Of a stretch of 40,476 nucleotides of DNA, positions 8,515 to 17,551 are shown one piece after another; the first letter of the stretch is position 1; every line of letters starts with the position of its first letter. Source of the DNA: Reyranella sp. (GTDB taxonomy: Bacteria > Pseudomonadota > Alphaproteobacteria > Reyranellales > Reyranellaceae); the NCBI GenBank assembly GCA_019745575.1, contig JAIETA010000029.1, positions 1 through 40,476 on the forward strand, in the 5' to 3' direction. A program made the translations under genes and the position numbers. A model generated the notes under the pieces. The model ran no database searches. It was not told where the DNA came from and saw nothing but the letters and a program-made list of their open reading frames with translations.

Positions 8515-9426
8515 ATGGCGCTCTCCGACAATGCGACGCTGCGTGCCCTGCTCTGGATGGTCGCCTGCGGCGTGCTATTTGCCATCCTCAACATGGTGCA
8601 GAAGCTGCTCACCCAACAGCTCCACCCGCCCGAAGTGGTCTGCCTGCGCTATCTCGTGGGCTCGGCCCTGCTGCTGCCGTTCGTGATCCAGGGAGGTTGG
8701 GCGCGCTACCGGCCGAAGAGGCCCTCGCTGCATGCCTGGCGTGGCTTCTTCCATGTCGGCGGCTCGCTGATCTGGTTTTCGGTGATCCCCGACGTCAGCC
8801 TGGCCGAAGCCTCGGCCATCGGCTTCACCGGCCCGATCTTCATGATGCTGGGCGCTTCGCTGTTCCTCGGCGAACGCATGTATCGCGCGCGCTGGGCCGC
8901 CGTGCTGGTGGCCTTCGCGGGTGTCGTGATCGTGCTGTGGCCGGGCTTGGTGCAGGCCGACATTGCGGCCCTTCCGACCGTCTGGATGCTGGTCTCCTCG
9001 CCGCTGTTCGCCGCGTCCTTCCTGCTCTCCAAGGTCCTGACCCGGTACGACCGGCCGGAAGCGATCGTCTTCTGGCTGGGCGTCGTGATCTGCACCTTCA
9101 GTCTGCCGTTTGCGGTCTTCGCGTTCGAATGGCCGCTCAGGGTGGCCTGGCAGTGGCCCCTGCCGCTGCAGTGGGTCCTGCTGGGTACCTGTGGCATCGT
9201 GGGCTCTACGGCGCATTACTGCATGACACGTGCCTACCGTATCGCCGATGTCTCGGCGGTGCAGTCCGTGCGTTTCCTCGATCTTGTCTGGGCGTCGATT
9301 TTCGGTTTCCTGATGTTTGCCCACCTGCCGACGGTCTGGGCGTTGGCGGGCGGCAGTGTCATCTGCGCCGCGACGCTCTGGATCGCGCGCTACGAGGCCC
9401 GTCATCCACAGGAGGTCAAGGCATGA
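8515..9426 (+). CDS. DMT-superfamily (EamA) transporter
   Basis: A 303-residue inner-membrane protein with two EamA-type halves of about five hydrophobic segments each. The end of the first half is SAIGFTGPIFMMLGASLFLGE (given in part) at about 103-122, and the matching SVRFLDLVWASIFG is in the second half. EamA proteins export amino acids, nucleobases or other small metabolites. In-frame ATG or GTG codons exist upstream (for example 8461). The ATG at 8515 is preferred because the first membrane helix follows within about 10 residues. The end overlaps the amidase start as ATGA. The cargo may be the substrate or product of the amidase, but this is inference. Confidence 0.9.
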   Translation: MALSDNATLRALLWMVACGVLFAILNMVQKLLTQQLHPPEVVCLRYLVGSALLLPFVIQGGWARYRPKRPSLHAWRGFFHVGGSLIWFSVIPDVSLAEASAIGFTGPIFMMLGASLFLGERMYRARWAAVLVAFAGVVIVLWPGLVQADIAALPTVWMLVSSPLFAASFLLSKVLTRYDRPEAIVFWLGVVICTFSLPFAVFAFEWPLRVAWQWPLPLQWVLLGTCGIVGSTAHYCMTRAYRIADVSAVQSVRFLDLVWASIFGFLMFAHLPTVWALAGGSVICAATLWIARYEARHPQEVKA

Positions 9427-10871
9427 GCGACGAACTCTGGCGGCTCACGGCGGTCGAGGCCGTGGCGCTTCTTGCGAAGCGGGAGATCTCGCCGCTCGAC
9501 CTGGTCGAGGCCTCGGCGCGGCGCATTGCACAGGTCGAACCCGCCGTGAACGCGCTGCCCACGCTTTGCCTCGATCGCGCGCGCGACCATGCGAGGCGGA
9601 TCATGTCGGGCGCCGCCTGCGACGCCACCGACGAGGCCGGCTGGCTGGCCGGCCTGCCGGTTTCGATCAAGGACCTGACGGACGTCGCCGGGGTGCGCAC
9701 CACCTACGGCTCGCCCATCTTCGCCGACCATGTGCCGGCGAAGTCGCATCCGCTGGTCGAGCGCATCGAGCGCAAGGGCGGTATCGTCGTCGCCAAGTCC
9801 AACACGCCGGAGTTCGGCGCCGGCGGCAGCACCTTCAACGAGGTGTTCGGCCGCACACGCAACCCGTGGAACACCTCGCTCACCTGCGGCGGCTCGACCG
9901 GCGGCGGCTCGGTCTCGGTGGCGACCGGCGAGGTCTGGCTGGCCCATGGTTCCGATCATGGCGGTTCGCTGCGCCGGCCCGGCACCTACTGTTCCACCGT
10001 CGGGATCAGGCCGTCGGCCGGCCGCGTGACGCGCGGCACCTCGAACAATCTCTATTCGCCGCAATCGGTGCAGGGGCCGATGGCGCGCAATGTCGCCGAC
10101 CTGGCGCTGTTCCTCGACGCCATGGCGGGGTTCTGCCCTTACGATCCCATGACCTTCGACGCACCGGCCGTGTCGTTCAGCGCCGCGGTCGCCAACCCGG
10201 TGGCGCCGAAGCGGGTCGCCTTCAGCGCCGATTTCGGCGGCAGGTTCGACCTCGATCGCGACATACGCGACATCTGCACGAAGATGGCACGACGCTTCGA
10301 GGAATTGGGCTGCATCGTCGAGAAGGCTTCGCCCGACTTCGGACCGGTCGACGAGGTGTTCATGGCACTGCGTAGCCAGCAGTTCGTTGTCGATCGCGAG
10401 CTGCAGATCGAGCAGCACCGCGACAGGATCAAGCCCGACATCGTCTGGAACACCGAGCTTGGCCTAAAACAGACGACGAGCCGGCTGGCCTGGGCAGAGC
10501 GCGAGCGGGCCGCCCTTTTCCGGCGCATGGCCGAATTCTTCAAGACGTACGATCTGCTGGTGACGCCCGGCGCGCCGACCGCCGCTTTCGATGTCAATCT
10601 GCGGGCGCCCGCCACCATCGCCGGCAAAAAGCTCGAAAACTACATGTCGGGCTCGACGCTCAACTCGGCCATCACCGTGACCGGCAGCCCGGCCATCGCC
10701 GTGCCCTGCGGCTTCGACCAGTTCGGGCGTCCTGTCGGTCTGCAGCTGGTCGGCCGGCCGCGCGGCGAGGCGGCCCTGCTGCAGGCAGCCTCGCTTTACG
10801 AAGGGCTGGTCGGGCTCGATCGCCTGCTGCCCATCGACCCCAGGCCCGGAACCGTGCCACCATCCCGCTAA
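9423..10871 (+). CDS. Amidase (amidase signature family)
   Basis: A 482-residue amidase-signature hydrolase, which cleaves C-N amide bonds with a Ser-cisSer-Lys triad in the cytoplasm. Lys83 is in PVSIKDLT, the cis-Ser is Ser158 in CGGSTGGGS, and the nucleophile is Ser182 in GSDHGGSLRRP. The usual GGSSGG is GGSTGG here, a tolerated change outside the triad. A C-terminal GSPAIAVPCGFD...PVGLQLVG segment is typical. The start has a strong AGGAGG at 9411-9416 and overlaps the transporter stop by ATGA. The substrate is unknown; relatives act on aryl or aliphatic amides, and some on glutamyl-tRNA as GatA, but no gatB/C is nearby. Confidence 0.94.
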   Translation: MSDELWRLTAVEAVALLAKREISPLDLVEASARRIAQVEPAVNALPTLCLDRARDHARRIMSGAACDATDEAGWLAGLPVSIKDLTDVAGVRTTYGSPIFADHVPAKSHPLVERIERKGGIVVAKSNTPEFGAGGSTFNEVFGRTRNPWNTSLTCGGSTGGGSVSVATGEVWLAHGSDHGGSLRRPGTYCSTVGIRPSAGRVTRGTSNNLYSPQSVQGPMARNVADLALFLDAMAGFCPYDPMTFDAPAVSFSAAVANPVAPKRVAFSADFGGRFDLDRDIRDICTKMARRFEELGCIVEKASPDFGPVDEVFMALRSQQFVVDRELQIEQHRDRIKPDIVWNTELGLKQTTSRLAWAERERAALFRRMAEFFKTYDLLVTPGAPTAAFDVNLRAPATIAGKKLENYMSGSTLNSAITVTGSPAIAVPCGFDQFGRPVGLQLVGRPRGEAALLQAASLYEGLVGLDRLLPIDPRPGTVPPSR

Positions 10872-10889
10872 GGAACGGGGGAGAATGTC

Positions 10890-11675
10890 ATGCGGGTGGT
10901 GATCACGGGCGCGAGCCGGGGGATCGGCCGGGCAACGGCGCTGAAGCTTGCGGCCGACGGCGCCGAGGCACTGACGCTCTGCGACGTGGCCTACCTCGAT
11001 GAACTCGAGGCGCTCGCCGCCAATCTGCGCACCTCGGGCTGCAAGGTCCGGACGCTCAAGGCCGACATGGCGCGACCCAACGAACCCGCCCGCGTGATCG
11101 CCGGGGCGGTCACGGCCATGGGCGGCATCTGTGGCGTCGTTGGCAATGCCGGCATTGCCGCCCCCGCCAAGCTGGTCGACCTCGCGGTGGCGACCTGGGA
11201 TCGTGTTTTCGACATCAACCTTCGGGCCAACTGGCTGCTGGCCAAGGCGGCGCATCCCCACCTGCGGAAGTCGAAGGGCGCCATCGTGATGGTTTCATCG
11301 ATGTCCGGCGTCATGCCCCAGTTGCCGACCGGCGCCTACAGCCCGGCCAAGGCCGCGCTGATCATGTTGACCGAGATGATGGCAATGGAATGGGCGCCCG
11401 ACGGCATCCGCGCCAATTCGGTGTGCCCGGGCTTCGTCCATACCTCGATGACCGACGCGATTTACAGTCAGCCCAAGCTCGCCCGTGGACGCGCCAGGCT
11501 GGTGCCGCTCGGCCGCGTCGCCAAGCCGGGCGACATCGCGGATGCCATCGCCTTCCTGTTGAGTCCGGAAGCGGCCTACATCACCGGTCAGGCCCTCGTT
11601 GTGGATGGCGGTCTCACTCGGTCGATCCTCAATCATGCGCCGGGTGTCGCCGCAACGCCGCGCCAGCAGAAATAG
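10890..11675 (+). CDS. Short-chain dehydrogenase/reductase
   Basis: A 261-residue classical SDR that oxidises or reduces an alcohol/carbonyl pair with NAD(P). The nucleotide-binding TGASRGIG is at residues 6-13, followed by GNAGIA (85-90). The catalytic set is Asn110, Ser137, Tyr150 and Lys154 (YSPAK). IRANSVCPGFVHT and the C-terminal GQALVVDGGLT are also standard. GGGGAG at 10878-10883 supports the ATG at 10890. It lies 18 bases after the amidase and is probably the last gene of the transporter-amidase-SDR unit. The substrate is unknown. Confidence 0.94.
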   Translation: MRVVITGASRGIGRATALKLAADGAEALTLCDVAYLDELEALAANLRTSGCKVRTLKADMARPNEPARVIAGAVTAMGGICGVVGNAGIAAPAKLVDLAVATWDRVFDINLRANWLLAKAAHPHLRKSKGAIVMVSSMSGVMPQLPTGAYSPAKAALIMLTEMMAMEWAPDGIRANSVCPGFVHTSMTDAIYSQPKLARGRARLVPLGRVAKPGDIADAIAFLLSPEAAYITGQALVVDGGLTRSILNHAPGVAATPRQQK

Positions 11676-11678
11676 TCA

Positions 11679-11695
11679 CGCGCCGCCGCGGCGCG
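11679..11695. terminator. GC-rich hairpin after the SDR gene (possible terminator, no U tract)
   Basis: Arms CGCGCCG (11679-11685) and CGGCGCG (11689-11695) flank a 3-base loop, three bases after the SDR stop. No run of T follows, so intrinsic termination would be weak. It may only protect the transcript 3' end. Confidence 0.35.
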
Positions 11696-11697
11696 CG

Positions 11698-11787
11698 TCA
11701 GGCGGAGATCCAGGGATCGATCTGCGGCCGGCCGCGCTGCTCGCCCAGGGCCACGACGTCGCCGAAGCAAGGCCCGTGCCGCAGCAT
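11698..11787 (-). pseudogene. Possible 29-codon coding remnant in the SDR-BMP gap
   Basis: The 182-base gap between the SDR and BMP genes contains a minus-strand open frame from an ATG at 11787 to a TGA at 11698-11700, ending in PQIDPWISA. The residue mix looks more like a real protein C-terminus than a random GC-rich frame. An in-frame TAG lies three codons upstream of the ATG, and there is no ribosome site. It may be the tail of a gene removed from this place. I do not recognise the family; it may be chance. Confidence 0.2.
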
Positions 11788-11857
11788 ACCCGCCTAGACC
11801 CCGGAAGCGGGCCGGTCCACACTTGTTCCGGGAGTCATCAAAGACGGGAGAGCGGCC

Positions 11858-12859
11858 ATGAAGCGCTGGTTGGGATCGGCAGTCGCCTTGATCGGTCTGA
11901 GCATGCTGTCGCCGGCCGCGGCGCAGACCGCGGTCAAGCCCGCGATCGTCTACAGCACAGGCGGCAAATTCGACAAGTCCTTCAACGAGGGCGTGAGCGC
12001 CGGCGCCGAGCAGTTCAAGAAGGAGACGTCGATCCCGGTTGCCGAGTTCGAGCCCAGCAACGAAACGCAGTTCGAGCAGGCGTTGCGGCGGTTCGCCCAG
12101 CGCGGCCAGGACCCCATCGTCGCCGTCGGTTTCTCGCAGGCGGTCGCGCTGGAGAAGGTCGCCAAGGAATTCCCGAACGTCCGCTTCACCATCATCGACA
12201 GCGTGGTCAACCTGCCTAATGTCCAGTCGGTGGTGTTCAAGGAGCAGGAAGGCTCCTTCCTGGTCGGCGTGCTGGCGGCGCTTGCCTCGAAGAGCGGCAA
12301 GATCGGGTTCGTCGGCGGCATGGACATCCCGCTGGTCCGCCGCTTCCAGTGCGGCTTCGAGCAGGGCATCAAGTACGCCAACCCCAATGCCGAGCTGATC
12401 ACCAACATGACCGGCACGACGCCCGCCGCGTGGAACGATCCTGGCCGTGGCGCCGAGCTTGCCAAGGGTCAGTTCGATCGCGGCGTCGACGTGGTCTATG
12501 CTGCCGCCGGTTCGACCGGCATCGGAATCCTGCAGGCGGCCAAGGACCGCGGTAAGCTCGGCATCGGCGTCGACTCCAACCAGAATCACCTGCACCCCGG
12601 CACGATGCTGACCTCGATGCTGAAGCGCGTCGATCTCGCCACCTACAACAGTTTCAAGACGGCGCAGACGGGTCAGTGGAAGGGCGGCATGCAGGTGCTG
12701 GGCCTCAAGGAGGCCGGCGTCGACTGGGCACTCGACAAGGACAATGAAAAGCTGGTCACGCCCGAGATGAAGGCCAGGGTCGAGGCGGCCAAGGCCGACA
12801 TCGTTTCGGGCAAGATCGTCGTCCACGACTACATGAGCAACAATTCGTGCAAGCCCTGA
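11858..12859 (+). CDS. BMP-family nucleoside ABC transporter substrate-binding protein
   Basis: A 333-residue periplasmic binding protein of the basic membrane protein (PnrA/BMP) family, whose characterised members bind purine or pyrimidine nucleosides. The signal peptide MKRWLGSAVALIGL...AAAQ ends at about residue 22. FDKSFNEGVSAGAEQF (about 38-53) and VGFSQAVALEKVAKEFP (about 88-104) are family segments, as are GKIGFVGGMDIPLVRRF and GVDVVYAAAGSTG. A ribosome site GGGAGAG lies at 11847-11853. It is the first gene of the nucleoside operon; the next gene starts inside its 3' end. Nucleoside specificity comes from the family and is strongly backed by the downstream salvage enzymes. Confidence 0.95.
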   Translation: MKRWLGSAVALIGLSMLSPAAAQTAVKPAIVYSTGGKFDKSFNEGVSAGAEQFKKETSIPVAEFEPSNETQFEQALRRFAQRGQDPIVAVGFSQAVALEKVAKEFPNVRFTIIDSVVNLPNVQSVVFKEQEGSFLVGVLAALASKSGKIGFVGGMDIPLVRRFQCGFEQGIKYANPNAELITNMTGTTPAAWNDPGRGAELAKGQFDRGVDVVYAAAGSTGIGILQAAKDRGKLGIGVDSNQNHLHPGTMLTSMLKRVDLATYNSFKTAQTGQWKGGMQVLGLKEAGVDWALDKDNEKLVTPEMKARVEAAKADIVSGKIVVHDYMSNNSCKP

Positions 12860-14379
12860 CATCGGCGACAATCGAACTCTGCGATATCGAGAAGTCGTTC
12901 GGCAGCGTCCAGGCCGTGCGCGGCGTGTCGCTCAGGATCGCAGCCGGGGCGATCACCGGCATCGTTGGCGAGAACGGCGCTGGCAAGTCGACCCTGATGA
13001 GCATTCTGTACGGCCTCTACCGGGCCGATTCCGGCGACGTCCGGGTCGACGGCCGGCCGGTGGAAATGGCGAGCCCACGCGACGCGATCGCGCATGGCAT
13101 CGGCATGGTCCATCAGCACTTCATGCTGATCGACAGCTTCACCGTTCTCGAGAACATGATTCTGGGTGCCGAGGGCGGTCCGTTGCTGGCCGGCGGCCTC
13201 GCGGCGGCGCGGACCGAACTGGCACGGCTGGCGCGCGAGTACGGACTCTCGATCGACCCCGATGCGCGTGTCGCCGATCTTTCGGTCGGCGAGCAGCAGC
13301 GGGTCGAGATCCTGAAGGTGCTGTTTCGTGGCGCCCGGATCCTGATCCTGGACGAGCCCAGCGCCGTGCTGACGCCGCAGGAAACCGACCGCCTGTTCCG
13401 CATCCTGCGGACGCTGAAGGAGCGTGGCGTCACGGTTGTCCTGATCACCCACAAGCTGCGCGAGATCATGGCGGTGACCGACCATGTCTATGTGATGCGC
13501 CAGGGTCGGGTGGTGGCGGAGCGGCGCACCGCCGACACCGACTCCGAGGAACTCGCCGAGCTGATGGTCGGGCGCAAGGTCCGTCTCGACCTCGACAAGG
13601 CGTTGCCGCGACATGGCAAGGTCGTGTTGCGCGCGGAGCAGCTCTCGCTGGTCGACGAGCGCGGCGTGCGGCTGCTCGACGATGTCGCCCTCGAACTGCG
13701 GGCCGGCGAGATCGTTGGCATCGCCGGCGTCACCGGCAACGGACAGAGCGAACTGCTGCAGGTGCTGGCCGGCATCCGACCACCGAGCGGCGGCCGGTTG
13801 ACCGTGGGCGAGCGCGTCTTCGACGCCCGCCACCACGGCAGTCCGGCGGAAATGCGTACTCTAGGCCTTGCGCACGTACCGGAGGATCGGTTGCGTCAGG
13901 GCATGGTTGCGGCCTTCGAGGCGTCGGAGACGTCGATCTTGGGCTATCAGGACGAGCCGCCGTTCACGCGCCACTATCTGCTCGATGGGTCGGCGGTCGG
14001 CGCCCATTGCTCGGATCTGATGGAACGCTTCGACGTACGGCCGCGGTCGCCCGGCCTGCGCTCGTCGCATTTCTCCGGTGGCAATCAGCAGAAGCTGGTC
14101 CTGGCGCGCGAGATCGCCCGTCGCCCCAGGGTTCTGTTGGTCGGTCAACCCACCAGAGGTGTCGATATCGGAGCCATCGAGTTCATCCACCACGAGCTGG
14201 TGCGGGCGCGCGACGCGGGCTGCGCGGTGCTGGTCGTGTCGGTCGAACTCGACGAGATCCTTTCGCTCGCCGATCGCATCCTGGTGATGTTCGCCGGCCG
14301 CATCGTCGGTGAAGTCGAACCGGGTCGCGCCGATGAACGAACGCTGGGTCTGATGATGGCCGGCGCCCAAGCCGCATGA
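12847..14379 (+). CDS. Nucleoside ABC transporter ATP-binding protein (two ABC domains)
   Basis: A 510-residue tandem ABC ATPase of the sugar/nucleoside importer type (like YufO/NupO). Domain 1 has the P-loop GENGAGKST (residues 41-49), signature LSVGEQQR and Walker B LILDEPSAVLTPQE. Domain 2 has a degenerate P-loop (GVTGNGQSE), signature FSGGNQQK and LLVGQPTRGVDIG, the usual asymmetry in this family. It sits on the inner face of the membrane and powers uptake by the two permeases. The frame opens with GTG at 12847, overlapping the BMP gene by 13 bases; homology begins within 10 residues, so this start is reasonable. It overlaps the next gene by ATGA. Confidence 0.95.
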   Translation: MQALTSATIELCDIEKSFGSVQAVRGVSLRIAAGAITGIVGENGAGKSTLMSILYGLYRADSGDVRVDGRPVEMASPRDAIAHGIGMVHQHFMLIDSFTVLENMILGAEGGPLLAGGLAAARTELARLAREYGLSIDPDARVADLSVGEQQRVEILKVLFRGARILILDEPSAVLTPQETDRLFRILRTLKERGVTVVLITHKLREIMAVTDHVYVMRQGRVVAERRTADTDSEELAELMVGRKVRLDLDKALPRHGKVVLRAEQLSLVDERGVRLLDDVALELRAGEIVGIAGVTGNGQSELLQVLAGIRPPSGGRLTVGERVFDARHHGSPAEMRTLGLAHVPEDRLRQGMVAAFEASETSILGYQDEPPFTRHYLLDGSAVGAHCSDLMERFDVRPRSPGLRSSHFSGGNQQKLVLAREIARRPRVLLVGQPTRGVDIGAIEFIHHELVRARDAGCAVLVVSVELDEILSLADRILVMFAGRIVGEVEPGRADERTLGLMMAGAQAA

Positions 14380-15440
14380 GGCCGGCATACGGACCCTTGC
14401 CGGCATGGGCCGAGATCACGCTGCTGCCGCTGATCAACATCGTTCTGGCGTTCCTGGTCGTCGGCGCGATCGTGGCGGTCATCGGCGTCGATCCCCTCCA
14501 TGCGCTGAGGCTCCTCGTGGTGGGCGCGCTCGGATCTCCCGAGTCGATCGGCTACACGCTCTACTACGCCACCAACTTCGCCTTTACCGGGCTCGCGGTG
14601 GCGGTGGCCTTCCATGCCGGACTGTTCAATATCGGTGGCGAGGGCCAGGCCTACATCGGGGGGCTGGGCTGCGGACTTGCCATCCTGGCGCTCGGCCGCT
14701 GGCTGCCGGCCGGGCTGATGATTCCGGTCGGAATTGCCGCGGCGGCGTTGTTCGGCGCCGCCTGGGCCGCCGTGCCGGGATGGCTGCAGGCCTGGCGTGG
14801 CAGCCATGTCGTCATCACCACCATCATGTTCAATTTTCTCGCTTCGGCGCTGATGGTCTACCTGATGGTGAACGTGCTCATCGCGCCGGGCTCGATGACG
14901 CCGCAGAGCCGCGGCTTCGAGCCGTCCGGTCAGTTGCCGGCGCTGCCGGGATCGCCTCTCAACCTGTCGATCGCGTTGGCCGTTGGCTGCTGCTTCGCCG
15001 TCTGGGTTTTCCTCTGGCGCACGCCCTGGGGCTATGCGCTGCGCACGATGGGGCACAATCCCGAGGCCGCTGTCTACGCCGGCACGAATTTGCGCCGCAT
15101 GACCATGCTCGCCATGGGCCTTTCGGGCGCCCTGGCGGGTTTCGTGGGCGTGAACGAATTGATGGGTGTTCACCACCGTATCGTCCTCGACTTCCCTGCC
15201 GGTTACGGTTTTGCCGGCATCGCGGTTGCCCTGATGGGTCGCAACCACCCGCTCGGCATCGCGCTCGCCGCCCTGCTGTTCGGGGCGCTGCAGCAGGGCG
15301 GCGCCGAACTGGCGTTCGAGATTCCGTCCATCACGCGCGAGATGGTGGTGGTGATCCAGGGCCTCATCATCCTGTTCTCGGGCGCGCTGGTGCACCTGCC
15401 GCGGCCTTGGCTGCAGTTCCTGTTGGCGCGCCGGGCCTGA
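14376..15440 (+). CDS. Nucleoside ABC transporter permease (first)
   Basis: A 354-residue inner-membrane permease of the branched-chain amino acid/ribose type fold, matching the YufP/NupP half of BMP-type nucleoside importers. FHAGLFNIGGEGQAYIGGLG at about residues 77-96 is the hallmark of the family. NPEAAVYAGTNLRRMTMLAM and GYGFAGIAVALMGRNHPLG are in the second half. It has about nine hydrophobic segments. The start overlaps the ATPase stop (ATGA), and the next permease begins one base after its stop. It forms the translocation path with the second permease. Confidence 0.95.
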   Translation: MRPAYGPLPAWAEITLLPLINIVLAFLVVGAIVAVIGVDPLHALRLLVVGALGSPESIGYTLYYATNFAFTGLAVAVAFHAGLFNIGGEGQAYIGGLGCGLAILALGRWLPAGLMIPVGIAAAALFGAAWAAVPGWLQAWRGSHVVITTIMFNFLASALMVYLMVNVLIAPGSMTPQSRGFEPSGQLPALPGSPLNLSIALAVGCCFAVWVFLWRTPWGYALRTMGHNPEAAVYAGTNLRRMTMLAMGLSGALAGFVGVNELMGVHHRIVLDFPAGYGFAGIAVALMGRNHPLGIALAALLFGALQQGGAELAFEIPSITREMVVVIQGLIILFSGALVHLPRPWLQFLLARRA

Positions 15441-15441
15441 C

Positions 15442-16362
15442 ATGGACGAGGTCTTCTCCTTCGTTTTCCTGATGCTGGCCTCGACGCTCCGTGTCGCTAC
15501 GCCGCTGGTGCTCTGCGCCATGGGCGGGCTGTTTTCGGAGAAGGGCGGCATCGTCGATGTCGGCCTCGAAGGCAAGATGCTGATGGCGGCGTTCTTTGCC
15601 GCCGCCACCGCCTCGGTGACCGGGTCCGCCTGGGCGGGCGTGGCGGCGGCCGTACTGGCGGCGGAGGCGCTGGCGCTGCTGCATGGGCTGGCGTGCATCA
15701 CCTATCGCGGCAACCAGGTGGTGAGCGGCGTCGCCATCAACATCGTGGCGGCCGGCCTCACCATCGTCCTGGGCGCAGCTTGGTTCGCGCGCGGCGGCCA
15801 GACGCCGCCGCTCGTGGGCGACGAGAGGCTGCTGCCGCTGTTCCTGCCGGGGGCGGGGGACAATGTCCTGGTCTATGCCGCCCTGCTGTCGGTGCCCGTC
15901 ACCTGGTGGATCATCGCCCGTACGCGCTTCGGCCTGCGCCTGCGCGCGGTGGGCGAGATGCCGCTGGCGGTCGACGCCGCCGGCCTGTCGGTGGCGTGGT
16001 TGCGCTATCGCGCCGTGCTGCTTTGCGGCCTTCTGGCCGGTCTGGCCGGCGCCTACCTGTCGATCGGACAGAATGCCGGGTTCAGCCGCGACATGACGGC
16101 AGGGCAGGGCTTCATCGCGCTGGCCGCCATCATCTTCGGCAAGTGGCGGCCCTGGCCTGCGTTCGGTGCCTGCCTCGTTTTCGGATTACTCGATGCGATC
16201 GCCATCCGTCTTCAGGGCGTGCGACTGCCCGGCGTGGGCGAAGTTCCGGTGCAACTGGTCCAGGCCATGCCGTATCTTCTCGCCATGTTCCTGCTGGCCG
16301 GCTTCATCGGCCGCGCCGTCGCCCCCAGGGCGGCAGGCGTGCCGTACGTGAAGGAGCACTGA
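15442..16362 (+). CDS. Nucleoside ABC transporter permease (second)
   Basis: A 306-residue membrane permease matching the YufQ/NupQ half of the nucleoside importer. GLFSEKGGIVDVGLEGKMLM at about 30-49 is the counterpart of the glycine-rich segment in the first permease. GNQVVSGVAINIVAAGLT and LRAVGEMPLAVDAAGLSV are family segments. It has eight to nine hydrophobic stretches. It starts one base after the first permease's stop and ends one base before the cytidine deaminase start. It forms a heterodimeric pore with the first permease. Confidence 0.95.
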   Translation: MDEVFSFVFLMLASTLRVATPLVLCAMGGLFSEKGGIVDVGLEGKMLMAAFFAAATASVTGSAWAGVAAAVLAAEALALLHGLACITYRGNQVVSGVAINIVAAGLTIVLGAAWFARGGQTPPLVGDERLLPLFLPGAGDNVLVYAALLSVPVTWWIIARTRFGLRLRAVGEMPLAVDAAGLSVAWLRYRAVLLCGLLAGLAGAYLSIGQNAGFSRDMTAGQGFIALAAIIFGKWRPWPAFGACLVFGLLDAIAIRLQGVRLPGVGEVPVQLVQAMPYLLAMFLLAGFIGRAVAPRAAGVPYVKEH

Positions 16363-16363
16363 G

Positions 16364-16759
16364 ATGGACGACCTGCTCCATCTGGCGCAACGGATGATGC
16401 GGCACGCGCATGCGCCCTATTCGCGCTTCACCGTCGGGGCCGCCCTGCGGGCCGAGGATGGCTCGCTCCACGGCGGCTGCAATGTCGAGAACGCCGCCTA
16501 CCCCCAAGGCCTCTGTGCCGAGGCGGCGGCAATTGCCGTGATGGTGGCCGCCGGCCAGAAGCGCATCCTGGAATGCCTCGTCGTCGGCCCCGGCCCGGAA
16601 CTGATCACACCCTGCGGCGGCTGCCGCCAGAAGCTGCGCGAGTTCGCCTCGGACGACCTGCCGGTCCATCTCTGCGGCCCCGCCGGGCTGCAACGCACGA
16701 TGACGCTCGGGCAGCTCCTGCCGCTGTCCTTCGGCCCGCACCACATCGGCCGCCCGTGA
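16364..16759 (+). CDS. cdd: Cytidine deaminase
   Basis: A 131-residue homotetramer-type cytidine deaminase, which converts cytidine and deoxycytidine to uridine and deoxyuridine with a zinc-bound water. YSRFTVGAAL at about 19-28 and GGCNVENAAYPQGLCAEAAA hold the substrate site; zinc is bound by Cys51 with Glu53 as proton shuttle, and by Cys84 and Cys87 in PCGGCRQ. The length is usual for the short form. It is located one base after the permease and overlaps the next gene by GTGA. It prepares imported cytidine for phosphorolysis. Confidence 0.96.
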   Translation: MDDLLHLAQRMMRHAHAPYSRFTVGAALRAEDGSLHGGCNVENAAYPQGLCAEAAAIAVMVAAGQKRILECLVVGPGPELITPCGGCRQKLREFASDDLPVHLCGPAGLQRTMTLGQLLPLSFGPHHIGRP

Positions 16760-17547
16760 GCGCCGCCATTGCCCATGCTGCGCCGGGCTTCCGGCCGAAA
16801 GTAGCCGTGGTGCTGGGCTCGGGGCTGGGTGGCTTCGCCGAGGAGGTGAAGGCCGTCGCCACCATTCCTTATGGCGAGCTTGAGGGATTTCCTCGGACGA
16901 GCGTCAGCAGCCACGCCGGCAAGCTGGTGTTGGGTCACGTCGGCCCGACGCCCGTTGCCGTGCTGCAGGGCCGCGCGCACTACTACGAGAACGGCCGTGC
17001 CGACGAGATGAAGGGCGCGATCGAGGCCATGGCCGGCTTGGGCTGTGAGACCCTGCTGCAGACCAACGCCGCTGGCAGCCTCCGGCTCGATATGCCGCCG
17101 GGGTCGGTGATGGTGCTCACCGATCACATCAACTTCACCGGGGTCAATCCGCTGTTCGGCGTGGGACCGGGCAACAATCGGTTCGTCGACATGGTGGATG
17201 CCTACGACCCCACCCTGGTCAAGCAACTGTTGCGGGCCGCCAAGCAGGCCAACGTGCCCTGCCATGACGGCGTCTACGTGTGGTTCAGCGGTCCCAGCTT
17301 CGAGACACCGGCCGAAATCCGGGCCGCCCGCATTCTCGGTGCCGACGCCGTGGGCATGTCGACGGCGCCGGAAACGATCTTGGCGCGCCATGCCGGCATG
17401 AAGGTGGCAGCGCTGTCGTTGATGACGAACTACGCCGCAGGTCTCGTCCCCGGCGCACTCGGTCACGACCAGACGATCGCCGTCGCGAATTCGGCCTCGA
17501 CAGCGGTGCGCCGCCTGCTGCGGCTCTTCCTCGAGCAGTACGCCTAG
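16756..17547 (+). CDS. Purine-nucleoside phosphorylase
   Basis: A 263-residue PNP of the trimeric class (PNP/MTAP family), which splits inosine, guanosine and their deoxy forms into base and (deoxy)ribose-1-phosphate. [16 protein letters not shown] near the N-terminus holds the phosphate-binding serine. [29 protein letters not shown] and the purine-site [12 protein letters not shown]...[12 protein letters not shown] follow. The start is GTG at 16756 inside the cdd stop (GTGA); no upstream in-frame start fits the homology. It acts on inosine made by the adenosine deaminase encoded downstream. Confidence 0.95.
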   Translation: MSAAIAHAAPGFRPKVAVVLGSGLGGFAEEVKAVATIPYGELEGFPRTSVSSHAGKLVLGHVGPTPVAVLQGRAHYYENGRADEMKGAIEAMAGLGCETLLQTNAAGSLRLDMPPGSVMVLTDHINFTGVNPLFGVGPGNNRFVDMVDAYDPTLVKQLLRAAKQANVPCHDGVYVWFSGPSFETPAEIRAARILGADAVGMSTAPETILARHAGMKVAALSLMTNYAAGLVPGALGHDQTIAVANSASTAVRRLLRLFLEQYA

Positions 17548-17551
17548 GATC

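Noticed and set aside
11633..12871. 412-codon minus-strand frame over the BMP gene
   Set aside because: Antisense shadow of a strongly supported periplasmic binding protein.
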